This document shows positions 54,701 to 64,000 of a DNA stretch of 64,000 nt, in pieces (the first letter of the stretch is position 1; each line of letters starts with the position of its first letter). The notes beneath the pieces were generated by a model. That model ran no database searches. It saw only the letters and a list, made by a program, of their open reading frames with translations, and was not told the origin of the DNA. The translations under genes were made by a program, and so were the position numbers. The stretch comes from Asparagopsis taxiformis (lineage: Eukaryota > Rhodophyta > Florideophyceae > Bonnemaisoniales > Bonnemaisoniaceae), in the NCBI GenBank assembly GCA_030407315.1, contig JALQPE010000215.1:1-64000 (forward strand), written 5' to 3'.

Positions 54701-56838
54701 CTATCTATTGCTCCTGTCATACTTTTAATATTCGACGGTGTGGATGTGGTCCGTGAGGACGTCCTTCTCAGTCTTCAAGTAGATGTGGCCGCGCGTGGGC
54801 AGACCATAGACTAAATTCTGCTCCCACAGGAAGATCTCCTCACCTGAAGCCGACCCCGTAATGGTAAAGGTCACCGCGATCAACTAAGACGGAATAGGGT
54901 GGCACATAAAAGTGGTTAACGGGAACCTTCCACATGTCGGCGTCCGTATGGACCAGGCATACATGACTATAAGGTGCAGCTACTATAAAGAACCCATCGG
55001 ATCCGCTCGACATCATGAAATAGGATGGGGATTGGGTAGGTCCGACTCCTCAAAATTGGGATACTCAGAAGTCCGTGTGCCCATCCTGGTCCGCAGCCCC
55101 ATCTGTTTTAAGAAGCAGCCGTAATCCTGTCTTCGGGAAAAAGACAGGATCCTCACCCTCCATTCCCAACTTCAAGAAATCCGCACAAACACCAAGAGCA
55201 AGCTCTGCCACCAACTTGTTCCTGTACATATCCAAATTCCCCTCCTCCAGCTTGTCGCACAATTCACACCGCGGCAGGGGGAGTCGCCCACGACCACCAT
55301 CTATGCGGTCCTTCGCAGCACCCACGTTGTGGATGAAATGCCACGGCGAAGGATCAAAACCGGGCTTGGCGAAATCTGGGGGCTCGTCCTGTGGTTTCCT
55401 GTCTTCATAATCAGAATCAGACTGCTGGGAGGGTTTCTGTGGCTTTTCAACCTCCTCAACCAGCTGGAACTGTCGAGAAAAGTGACTGAAGAGGTCATGC
55501 GTCGCGCTACCAGCCGTGGACGACTGCAAGAGGCCTTCCACAACAACCACCCCCATGTTGTCCAGCAACGCCGCTTCACCGCAAAGTACTATTCCACCAC
55601 CGAGTCCTCAGCACCTGGCGATGCAGCTGCCAGGAATGCTGCCGCCTTTATTTCCGCCCGCACCGTCTCTACCGTCGTAATTTCCATGTAGTACTTCATC
55701 GGGCTACCAGACGCAATTGCGCTGGGGAGAACGGCGGCCACATTCTCATCGACGATACTGTCGGGAATAGGATTTTCATGGGCGTCGTCGAACTGGAGAA
55801 TCGGCTCCCGAGAACGTCCTCTGGAAGCCGACTTGGATTTCTTTGACGACGACTTTGATGAAGTCTCACTGAGCTTCCTCTTTTAAAAGTACCAAATTTG
55901 GTAGAGGGCTCGGGCGTCGCAGAAGCGGTTTCCCAGTTGCGCTTCCCAAGGATGGAGCTTTTACCCGCATCCTTGGGTGCGCTCTCCAGCTCGACGACCT
56001 GAACAGGGCTCGCACCACCCGCCGTCGCTGTTCCACCACGACCGGAACGACTCTCTTTCAGGCAGGTACTCCTTTTGGGCATCACTTTCCCAGAAGTTTC
56101 CACTCCGGACGATGCAGACACGACAGGGGTAGTGGCAGAAACAGAGGCAGCCTCGGAATAGCTGGAAGAATCTAATTGAGGTGGTACTACCTAAATTGGA
56201 TTCTTCAAAGGCAAAGGAATGGAGGATGAAGGGATGGTCAGGGAAATGGAAGGGGAAGGGTTGGCGGAATCATGACCACATGTGACTGGGAGCGCAGCAT
56301 GTGGGATGTGTGGGTCCACCACGTAAAATTGTTTCCGCATTTACATGTCGCGGTAGCCAGTTACGCGCAGGAGCATTTTCCTGGCGTCCTTTCAAAACAT
56401 AGACTTCCGATTGGGAAAGATGTTCTCAAACTTGGAGCCATTGGGAGGGCCTTCCTTGGGATGTAAGTCCGCTCAGAACCCCTTCTTGGGCACCATCAGC
56501 GCAAAAACTTCGACAACGCGTGAGTGAATGTCGAAGCTCTTGCTCGGGTCACCCACGCTGGGAATGGAGCCATCCAGCATCCTCAACACATCCGAAACGT
56601 TCCAATACTCGGCCACCTCCTTCACGTACCCGAAGATTTCCAACAAACCAGCAATCCATTCCTGCCCAATGGTACCAACCGAGTTCGGTTTCAGCCCGGC
56701 CCACCAACGGCTACAAGTGTAGTACGCCGTCATCTCGAGGTTGACACAATTTTGGACGTCCGGAGCACCCCTAAACGATCCGTTGAACAAAAATTTCACC
56801 GTACACCCAGCCAGATTCTCCGTCGAAGAGAACTGCAC
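54701..56838 (-). pseudogene. Decayed ParB/2OG dioxygenase #1, N-terminus missing
   Basis: It is the homologue of 9111-12049. Recognisable parts are the C-terminal section with R and distal H (54701-55000), the HTD section with LGMEGEDPVFFPKTGLRLLL (55065-55568), the linker (55696-56121) and the helical section GQEWIAGLLEIFGYVKEVAEYWN (56473-56838). Stops and frameshifts separate them and the ParB-like region is absent. At 54985-54995 it keeps the base that is missing at 9391 in E1, which shows which E1 state is derived. Upstream sequence 54311-54700 is noncoding and matches 8641-9110. Confidence 0.85.
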
Positions 56839-56839
56839 G

Positions 56840-57060
56840 AACTCTGGCCTGTTCGGAATAGTTTTCTGCAGCCAAATCCGTTTTCAAGAATTGCTCCATC
56901 GTTGCAGACTTCTTCAACCACTAGCCAACGACCTCTGATATTCACTTTGCGAGGTTCAACTTGCACTTCAGACGAACTATACTGGGCAATATTGATGCAT
57001 GTCTCGCTTGCTGAAGGAGATTTACTCTTTTCCGCTACTTCTCCGCTATAGTGCAGAATT
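56840..57060 (-). pseudogene. Two fused fragments of ParB/dioxygenase #2 (deletion scars)
   Basis: 56858-56938 resembles 16318-16390, and 56940-57040 resembles 17262-17355. They are adjacent here but about 870 bases apart in E1. The transposase that should follow is absent, and the sequence passes straight into the right arm at about 57075. These are scars of the deletions that made E3 non-autonomous. Confidence 0.75.
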
Positions 57061-58770
57061 ATATTTCTCCGCCACTAAATTCAACCATTAAGAAACCTTT
57101 CCTGGCTTTCATTCGATCCAATGAACTGTTTCACCACAATGATTTTTCCTATGCTCATTACTTTATGCACAATGATTGCTATTTCATCCGGGCTCGACCT
57201 ACTCAATATCGTTTTGCTATCTTGTATCGCATTCCCTAAACACCATCCTGGCCAAGACGTATCCACTTCCGTTTGTTACGCAGTGATGCTCTAAGCACTA
57301 ATACTGAATCTGATTTTCTCATGCACGTAGTTCCTACTCGTATACTCTACCATATTCTCGGCCCTATTCACAAGGTGAAAACACGATGTCTCGTTGAATC
57401 GTACTCGGTGTGATATCTTAAATTAGGATACATTTTTATATTGCAATGCAGACTCACTGCTCGCTTGAAACATGAAAATTATAAAAATTCTTCGACACTG
57501 CTGTTTCCTAACCGCCACCATCCACGTGGCCCGCTTTGACTGCCTGCCAAGTGTACTCGGAGCATACAATGACGTTATCGATATATACCATCCACATCAT
57601 CACTGGAAGCGCGGACTCCTCGTCCAGGAAAGTGCGCCATTTTTCTACTCTTCACCTCCCCTGTCCTGTAGGCCCCATATGCTAGTGTTTTTCCTATATT
57701 TCTGTAGTGATGACGTCATTCTAGACAATAAAAGGCGGTAGAAGATACGATAATGTGCGCCTCCTCTGCCAGATCATGTGCTTCCAAGCGTAATTCGCAG
57801 CCTAGGTATCGTTTTTCTGGGCCTCCCATCGCACCGCTCCGTTTCAAACTCATCCCTCTATTGTTCTCCTACACGTCATTTCCGCCCGTAGAGTACTACT
57901 TAAACGAAAGATTCTGGAAATCCCTGTTTCCATCTTCATATCCGTCGGAAACAAAGCAACAACCCTGGCCGTGGAAGCCGTATAGATCATCTAAACTGCT
58001 TCCAAAGCGTAAGTTTTAGATCATCAATACGGCTTCCAAGGCCAAAGTTGTTGCTTTGTCTCCGACGGATATGAACCATGATGGTACGTTTCCACAACTC
58101 ACGCCACTAACCCAGTTTTCTATTCGTTTTCTCTTTCTCAGGTTTCCAGTCGGTGAGTGTTCCACTTCTACTTTCATTTATCTTTCTCTCTTACCACTTC
58201 TCCACTAATTTTCTTTTCTGCCTGTGAGTACATATCTCAATTTGGGATGCAATGGTATTTGTTAAGGTACGTTAGTCTCCTAATCACCATCAATTTCCCT
58301 CTCCAATTCAACGTCACTAACTTGTTTCCTTTCTATACATCATTTTTTCTTCTTCTCTTCATTTCCTAGCTTATTCATGCAGCTCAATCAGTTGATAGAT
58401 TTCTAGACTTTTCTAGTAGTTTTAGTTTTACTCGTCGGAATAGTGTTAGTTGTAGTAGCATTTTTAACATAGGGATTGTTTATTCTCAATGTAGCCTGCG
58501 CAAATAAACAAATCCAGAGTGAAGCTTCCCATATCGCACCCTCTTAGATTGCTACCTATCCTACCGCGTATACCTCTCGCTAGCTCATAGTCACTACGAA
58601 ATAAAAATCCCTAGCCGTACTATTCTGTCCATTCCCATATGAATACCGTCCATGCCCCATCCTCATAGCGCTAGAACTGCCTTCCTCTACCCCAGAAAGA
58701 TGCCCACGACAGCGTGACGCTCCATCTCATCCACCACTCCCAGACACCGAATTTTACTATATCAGGACAC
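57061..58770. other. Right arm of E3, noncoding
   Basis: Homologous to 22480-24160. Differences are frequent up to about 57900 and rare after it. The conserved hairpin is at 57938-58072. No gene. Confidence 0.6.
57938..58072. repeat. Conserved 135-bp inverted repeat, E3 copy
   Basis: Same structure and length as 23337-23471 and 61710-61844. Confidence 0.8.
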
Positions 58771-59444
58771 TACTTTTACTGTCTCCAGGTGCTGCCCAGG
58801 GCAGCACGAAATACTGTCTCCAGGTGCTGCCCAGGACAGCACAAAGTACTATCTCCAGGTGCTGCCCAGGGCAGCACAAAGTACTGTCTACAGGTGCTGC
58901 CCAGGGCAGCACAAAGTACTGTCTACAGGTGCTGCCCAGGGCAGCACAAAGTACTGTCTACAGGTGCTGCCCAGGGCAGCACGAAATACTGTCTACAGGT
59001 ACTGCCCAGGACAGTGAAAATCACTGTCTCCAGGTACTGCCCAGGACAGTGAAAATCACTGTCTCCAGGTACTGCCCAGGACAGTGCACCGTGTTGGTTC
59101 CATCTATTGTCCCAGGCAGCGTATTTCACTATCCGGCCATGTTGCCTTGGCCAATACAAAACACTATCCGCCAACACTGCCCAGTACAGTAAATTACATC
59201 ATATCCAACTATTGAATAAATCATTAATTTTTACTGTCTCCATTCACTGCCTCAGACAGTACTGTGAGACAGTGTTTTTTACTGTCTGCAGACAGTGTTC
59301 CGTACTGTCTGCCAGACAGTGCAAATCACTGTCTCCAAGTGTGGCATTAATTTTCATTTGCCGCATAGTGATTTTTACTGTCTCAGACAGTAAAAATCAC
59401 TGTCTCGCAGTACTGTCTGAGGCCCCCTTTTCAACACCGTAGTG
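58771..59444. repeat. Right terminal inverted repeat and subterminal array of E3
   Basis: Nine 35-bp units (58780-59090; six of the GGTGCTGCCC type and three of the GGTACTGCCC type) are followed by ACTGTC/GACAGT motifs and CAACACCGTAGTG. Confidence 0.9.
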
Positions 59445-59446
59445 AA

Positions 59447-60754
59447 TAGAACGGTTATCACGTCCCCAGCTCGTGTTCCTTTTCCCTTGGCTCCTGCTCC
59501 GATTACACATTGCGATATCGCTCGCAGAGCATGCTGCCTCTCCCATTCCAATAGATGTGACATTCGCGGCTGCAGATATTTTTCGACATGCACATCATGC
59601 TCACCGTCGTGTTGAGCCTCAAAGGTAACTATGGTCCTAGCATGAAGTTCCCACAACGATGTAACTGCCACTCTTCTCCTCTTCGGTTTCCCACCATCTC
59701 TGTCATTCTTCCTAAACCCTTTTGCTCTTTCGATGACGGCAACCTGACGAGCTCCTGGATGACATCGGATTCGAATTGCTGTTCCATCAGGTACATAAAT
59801 GTGCTTCAAACCCTTTTTCCCATCGCTGTCAATGGGAACAACTGCTGTGCGAACGAATGGGTCGCTCAAAACACCCCTCCTGCACTTTGCAATGAACGAA
59901 TCTTCAATGCTGCACTCTGCGGTTGATTTTTCTCCTTCCGAGCTTCGATTGTTCGCATCACTGCGGAATGCTTTAAAGATTGGTCGAGTCTGGACATCTT
60001 TCAGAGCCCATGTGCTTGGGAGTACAATACGAACTTTCGCCATTCCTCCACAATTGTCTCTGTCATCTGTTGTTCCACGGGTTCCTACTGCACCTCGATG
60101 CTGTGCAGCTCTTGCTCCGCTCTTTCGAAGGTCTATCGGAAACTCTATGTCACAGCTCTTTGCATAGCAGTGTTTCCTCAAGAATGGTAGTATCTTCTGT
60201 CGCATCACAGAGTCCGACGGGACGTGCTCACTTGGATCTCTGCGGAAATTCATTCCGAACAGGGTACCTTCATAGTGGGCTCTTGTTATTCTTTGAGTTC
60301 CACTCAGCTGAAGAGCCCCATACATCGCAGGCCATTGTAGTAATGCCTTGAAATCACCACATGCTTCATCCCCAGCATTTGGGTCTATCGGGCCTCCAGT
60401 TGAAATAGAATCAGAACCTCGTCCGGTTGCTTCTTCCGATTCCATTAGCGTGCTCGATGCTACGTAGATGTCACTTCCAGCTTCATCGTTGTTGCTGTAC
60501 ACATCAATACAACCTTCTATTGTGTCACCCATAGGGATTGGGGACTCCAATAGGTCATCTGTGGTACACTCACGTCGTAGCTCATTACCTCTCGGGATTT
60601 CTTTGTTCATGCAGGCTGCATCACTGCTGCGGATTTCTCCCTGCAGTTTCCCAGGAAGCTGTTCACTGGGACTGGCCACATTGAGTGAATCGAATCTCGC
60701 CTTTGTCCTACGACTTGTGGTTTTCTTTCGAATAGGAGTCCGTCTCGGAGCCAT
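59447..60754 (-). pseudogene. CACTA transposase copy B, N-terminal third, cut by E3
   Basis: The ATG at 60754 opens MAPRRTPIRKK, and the frame matches the first 436 or so residues of the intact transposase, then runs into the E3 end at 59444 and stops within it. With 42408-44903 it forms one gene split by E3. A protein from this part would lack the whole catalytic core. Confidence 0.9.
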
Positions 60755-62520
60755 CTTGATGCTTTTGTTCTTTTCTTCTTCGCTCAGTTTTGTTGCATAG
60801 AATACAACTCTAAACTTCTACGACATGACTACTATCTCAATACAGTATTACTTTTAACCGTTACGAAACCTTTCCAGGGTTTCATTCGATCCAATGAACT
60901 GATTCACCACAATTCTTTGTCCTATGCTCATTTCTTTATACACATTGATTGCTATTTCATCCGGACTCAACATCGTTTTACTATCTTGTATCGCATTCCC
61001 TAACCACAAACCCAGCCAAGATGTATCCATTTCCGGAAAACGGCCGTTTATTTTGCAGTGATGCTCTAGGCACTAATACTGATTTTCTCATACACGTACT
61101 TCCTACTCGTATACTCTACCACATTTTCGGCCCTATTTACAAGTTGAAAGCACAATCTCTCGTTGAATCGTACTCGGTGTGATATCTTAAATTAGCATAA
61201 ATTTATATATTGCAATGCAGATTCACTGCTCGCTTGCAACATGAAAATTATAAAATTTCTCCCACACTGCTGTTTCCTAGCCGCCCACATCCACGTGGCC
61301 CGCTTTGACTGCTTGCCAAGTGTGCTCAGAGCATGCAATGACGTCATCGATATATACCGTCCAAATCATCACTGGAAGCGCGGACTCCTCGTCCAGGAAA
61401 GTGCGCCATTTTTTCTACTCCTCGCCTCACCCTTTTCTGTGGGCCCCATATGCTAGTGTTTTTCCTATATTTCTGTAGTGATGACGTCATTATAGACTAG
61501 AGAAGGCGGTAGAAGATACAATAATTTTGCGCCTGTTCTGCCAGGTCATGTGCTTCAAAGCGTAATTCGCACCCTAGGTATCGTTTTTCTGGGCCTCCCA
61601 TCGCACCGCTCCGTTTCAAACTCATCCCTCTATTGTTCTCCTACACGTCATTTCCGCCCGCAGAGTGCTACTTAAACGAAAGATTCTGGAAATCCCTGTT
61701 TCCATCTTCATATCCGTCGGAAACAAAGCAACAACCCTGGCCGTGGAAGCCGTATAGATCATCTAAACTGCTTCCAAAGCGTAAGTTTTAGATCATCAAT
61801 ACGGCTTCCAAGGCCAAAGTTGTTGCTTTGTCTCCGACGGATATGAACCATGATGGTACGTTTCCACAACTCACGCCACTAACCCAGTTTTCTATTTGTT
61901 TTCTCTTTCTCAGGTTTCCAGTCGGTGAGTGTTCCACTTCTACTTTCATTTATCTTTCTCTCTTACCACTTCTCCACTACTTTTCTTTTCTGCCTGTGAG
62001 TACATATCTCAATTTGGGATGCAATGGTATTTGTTAAGGTACGTTAGTCTCCTAATCACCATCAATTTCCCTCTCCAATTCAACGTCACTAACTTGTTTC
62101 CTTTCTCTACATCATTTCTTCTTCTTCTCTTCATTTCCTAGCTTATTCATGCAGCTCAATCAGGTTATAGATTTGTAGACTTTTCTAGTAGTTTTAGTTT
62201 TACTCGTCGGAATAGTGTTAGTTGTAGTAGCATTTTTAACATAGGGATTGTTTATTCTCAATGTAGCCTGCGCAAATAAACAAATCCAGAGTGAAGCTTC
62301 CCATATTGCACCCTCTTAGATTGCTACCTATCCTACCGCGTATACCTCTCGCTAGCTCATAGTCACTACGAAATAAAAATTCCTAGCCGTACTATTCTGT
62401 CCATTCCCATATGAATACCGTCCATGCCCCATCCTCATAGCGCTAGAACTGCCTTCCTCTACCCCAGAAAGATGCCCACGACAGCGTGACGCTCCATCTC
62501 ATCCACCACTTCCAGACACC
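60755..62520. other. Right arm, copy B, noncoding
   Basis: Nearly identical to 22381-24157, with the hairpin at 61710-61844. No gene. Confidence 0.6.
61710..61844. repeat. Conserved 135-bp inverted repeat, copy B
   Basis: Same structure as 23337-23471. Confidence 0.8.
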
Positions 62521-63146
62521 GAATTTTACTATATCAGGACACTACTTTTACTGTCTCCAGGTGCTGCCCAGGGCAGCACGAAATACTGTCTCCAGGTGCT
62601 GCCCAGGGCAGCACAAAGTACTGTCTACAGGTGCTGCCCAGGGCAGCACGAAATATTGTCTACAGGTGCTGCCCAGGGCAGCACGAAATACTGTCTACAG
62701 GTGCTGCCCAGGGCAGCACAAAGTACTGTCTACAGGTACTGCCCAGGACAGTGAAAATCACTGTCTCCAGGTACTGCCCAGGACAGTGCACCGTGTTGGT
62801 TCCATCTATTGTCCCAGGCAGCGTATTTCACTATCCGGCCATGTTGCCTTGGCCAATACAAAACACTATCCGCCAACACTGCCCAGTACAGTAAATTACA
62901 TCACATCCAACTATTGAATAAATCATTAATTTTTACTGTCTCCATTCACTGCCTCAGACAGTACTGTGAGACAGTGTTTTTTACTGTCTGCAGACAGTGT
63001 TCCGTACTGTCTGCCAGACAGTGCAAATCACTGTCTCCAAGTGTGGCATTAATTTTCATTTGCCGCATAGTGATTTTTACTGTCTCAGACAGTAAAAATC
63101 ACTGTCTCGCAGTACTGTCTGAGGCCCCCTTTTCAACACCGTAGTG
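62521..63146. repeat. Right terminal inverted repeat and subterminal array, copy B
   Basis: Seven 35-bp units (62555-62790; five and two of the two types), the ACTGTC array, and CAACACCGTAGTG ending at 63146. It is followed by the same CAACGTTTCAACATTG flank as at 24681. Confidence 0.9.
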
Positions 63147-63592
63147 CAACGTTTCAACATTGCACCGGATCGTGAGACTCCGCCCCCTCCTCCCGGAGCA
63201 TCTGGCGATGCAGTGCTTGCCACTGCGGCCAGTCAAGGCGCAAAAGATGTGGGGAAGGAGAGCGAGAAAGCGGCAGAGAGCGTTCCTGCTCCTGCCCCTG
63301 TGGCATCAGCCACTCCTCCGAAGTCACCATCACAGGTGACTCGGCAGGCTCGCTCTCCGACCCAATTCGGGGAGAATATCATGGAACCTCTCCCCGTTCC
63401 CCTTCCCTCACAACCCCTTCCTGAGGACGAAATCAATCCGACGGACATTTCTCCTCCTGACTCCCAAGCCAAGCCGGACTCAACAGCCCGCGCCCCTTCC
63501 CCCTCGAAGCCCAACTCTCCTCCCCCTTCCCCTTCCAAACCCAACTCTCCTCCCCTTCCCCCTCACAACCCGACTCACCCCCCCGCTCCCCC

Positions 63593-64000
63593 ATGGCCGT
63601 CTCCCCACCCACGTCTGCTCCTGTTCCCGACTCTGCTATCGCCACGGAACAGCAGAACCCCGAAACCTCGGTTGAAGCTTCTCAACCGCAGGGGGGTGGT
63701 GGGGGGACAGTAGTTTCACGCTCTGTGCGCATTCCGCCCGATGAAACTACGCCACGCCCCTTTCCCTGCTCGCTTGGATCACACTGTCGCTTCCCCGGCT
63801 ATGCCGCTGTGCACAAATGCACAGCGTGCAACATTCAGCCAGTACACAACCTGTGCGACTATCCTCGAGTATATCACCTCATCCCCATCAAGTACCTCAA
63901 CAACGGTGAGCGAGACATGGTGTTCGTCTGCTCCCGTGAGTGCTACGATGGCCGTCAACCGGATGACCCCCCTTCTTGGACCCCTCCTGCAGGGGTCACG
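63593..64000 (+). CDS. Zn-cluster / 2OG dioxygenase, copy B, partial at window end
   Basis: The ATG at 63593 corresponds to 25127. The Cys/His cluster is present; the frame is open to the last base. The dioxygenase part lies outside the window. The upstream Pro-rich frame 63147-63592 is also present. Confidence 0.75.
   Translation, partial: MAVSPPTSAPVPDSAIATEQQNPETSVEASQPQGGGGGTVVSRSVRIPPDETTPRPFPCSLGSHCRFPGYAAVHKCTACNIQPVHNLCDYPRVYHLIPIKYLNNGERDMVFVCSRECYDGRQPDDPPSWTPPAGVT

Larger units (their letters stand above)
44904..59444. mobile_element. E3: non-autonomous 14.5-kb CACTA element inserted in a transposase of its own family
   Basis: The ends are CACTACGGTGTTG (44904-44916) and CAACACCGTAGTG (59432-59444), perfect 13-bp inverted repeats with subterminal ACTGTC arrays. 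The empty site is visible in copy A at 21071-21072 (GGTAATAG). In copy B, AA flanks both sides (44902-44903 and 59445-59446), a 2-bp target duplication. Inside are decayed pieces of ParB/dioxygenase #1 and #2, but no transposase and no methyltransferase, so it must have moved with enzyme supplied in trans. Confidence 0.93.
37316..64000 (+). repeat. Segmental duplication, copy B (interrupted by E3)
   Basis: It matches 13489-25534 in order and orientation with scattered substitutions, apart from the E3 insertion at 44904-59444 and extra 35-bp units near 62600. It continues to the window end inside the Zn/dioxygenase gene, so the duplicated unit is larger than what is seen here. Confidence 0.95.

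Overview
This is eukaryotic nuclear DNA made up almost entirely of giant CACTA-type (EnSpm/CMC) DNA transposons and their debris. The evidence is long intron-less ORFs, ATGs in good Kozak-like contexts, disordered low-complexity linkers, a Tnp2-like DDE transposase, and 13-bp terminal repeats reading CACTACGGTGTTG...CAACACCGTAGTG with ACTGTC/GACAGT subterminal arrays. Compact intron-less genes at moderate GC would fit an alga or protist (a red alga is possible), but nothing here fixes the species. I recognise no ordinary host housekeeping gene.

Layout. (1) 1-24680 is element E1, about 24.7 kb, with both ends. Left to right it holds: a decayed coiled-coil gene (+), a decayed Tudor/Agenet-like gene (-), a ParB-like/DNA methyltransferase/SET fusion (+, one frameshift), a ParB-like/2OG-Fe(II) dioxygenase fusion (-, two frameshifts), a second, intact ParB-like/dioxygenase fusion (-), the transposase (-), and a 2.3-kb right arm. 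(2) 24681-37315 holds four largely intact genes: a Zn-cluster/2OG dioxygenase (+), a second methyltransferase/SET fusion (+), the coiled-coil gene (+) and the Tudor-like gene (-). The last two form the same convergent pair that is decayed at the left of E1. (3) From 37316 the sequence repeats 13489 onward at very high identity, a tandem duplication with a period of about 23.8 kb. This copy (B) continues to the window end. (4) Copy B's transposase is split by element E3 (44904-59444, 14541 bp). E3 belongs to the same family, has a 2-bp AA target duplication, and lacks a transposase. E3 carries decayed dioxygenase remnants, 172-bp and 74-bp tandem repeats, about 1-kb repeat modules and an unexplained 4-kb interior.

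Dense clusters of long perfect palindromes (16-bp arms ACAGCAAAGTCATCGT around a single central base, alternating with TTTTACC/GGTAAAA palindromes) occur beside the ParB-like genes and throughout E3.

Interpretation. The family appears to carry its own chromatin and DNA-modification kit: a beta-class amino-methyltransferase fused to SET, Fe(II)/2OG dioxygenases that could oxidise nucleobases, ParB-like DNA-binding or nuclease-fold modules, a Tudor-like reader candidate and a DDE transposase. The domain calls rest on visible motifs. That these parts work together as a write/erase/read system is inference.
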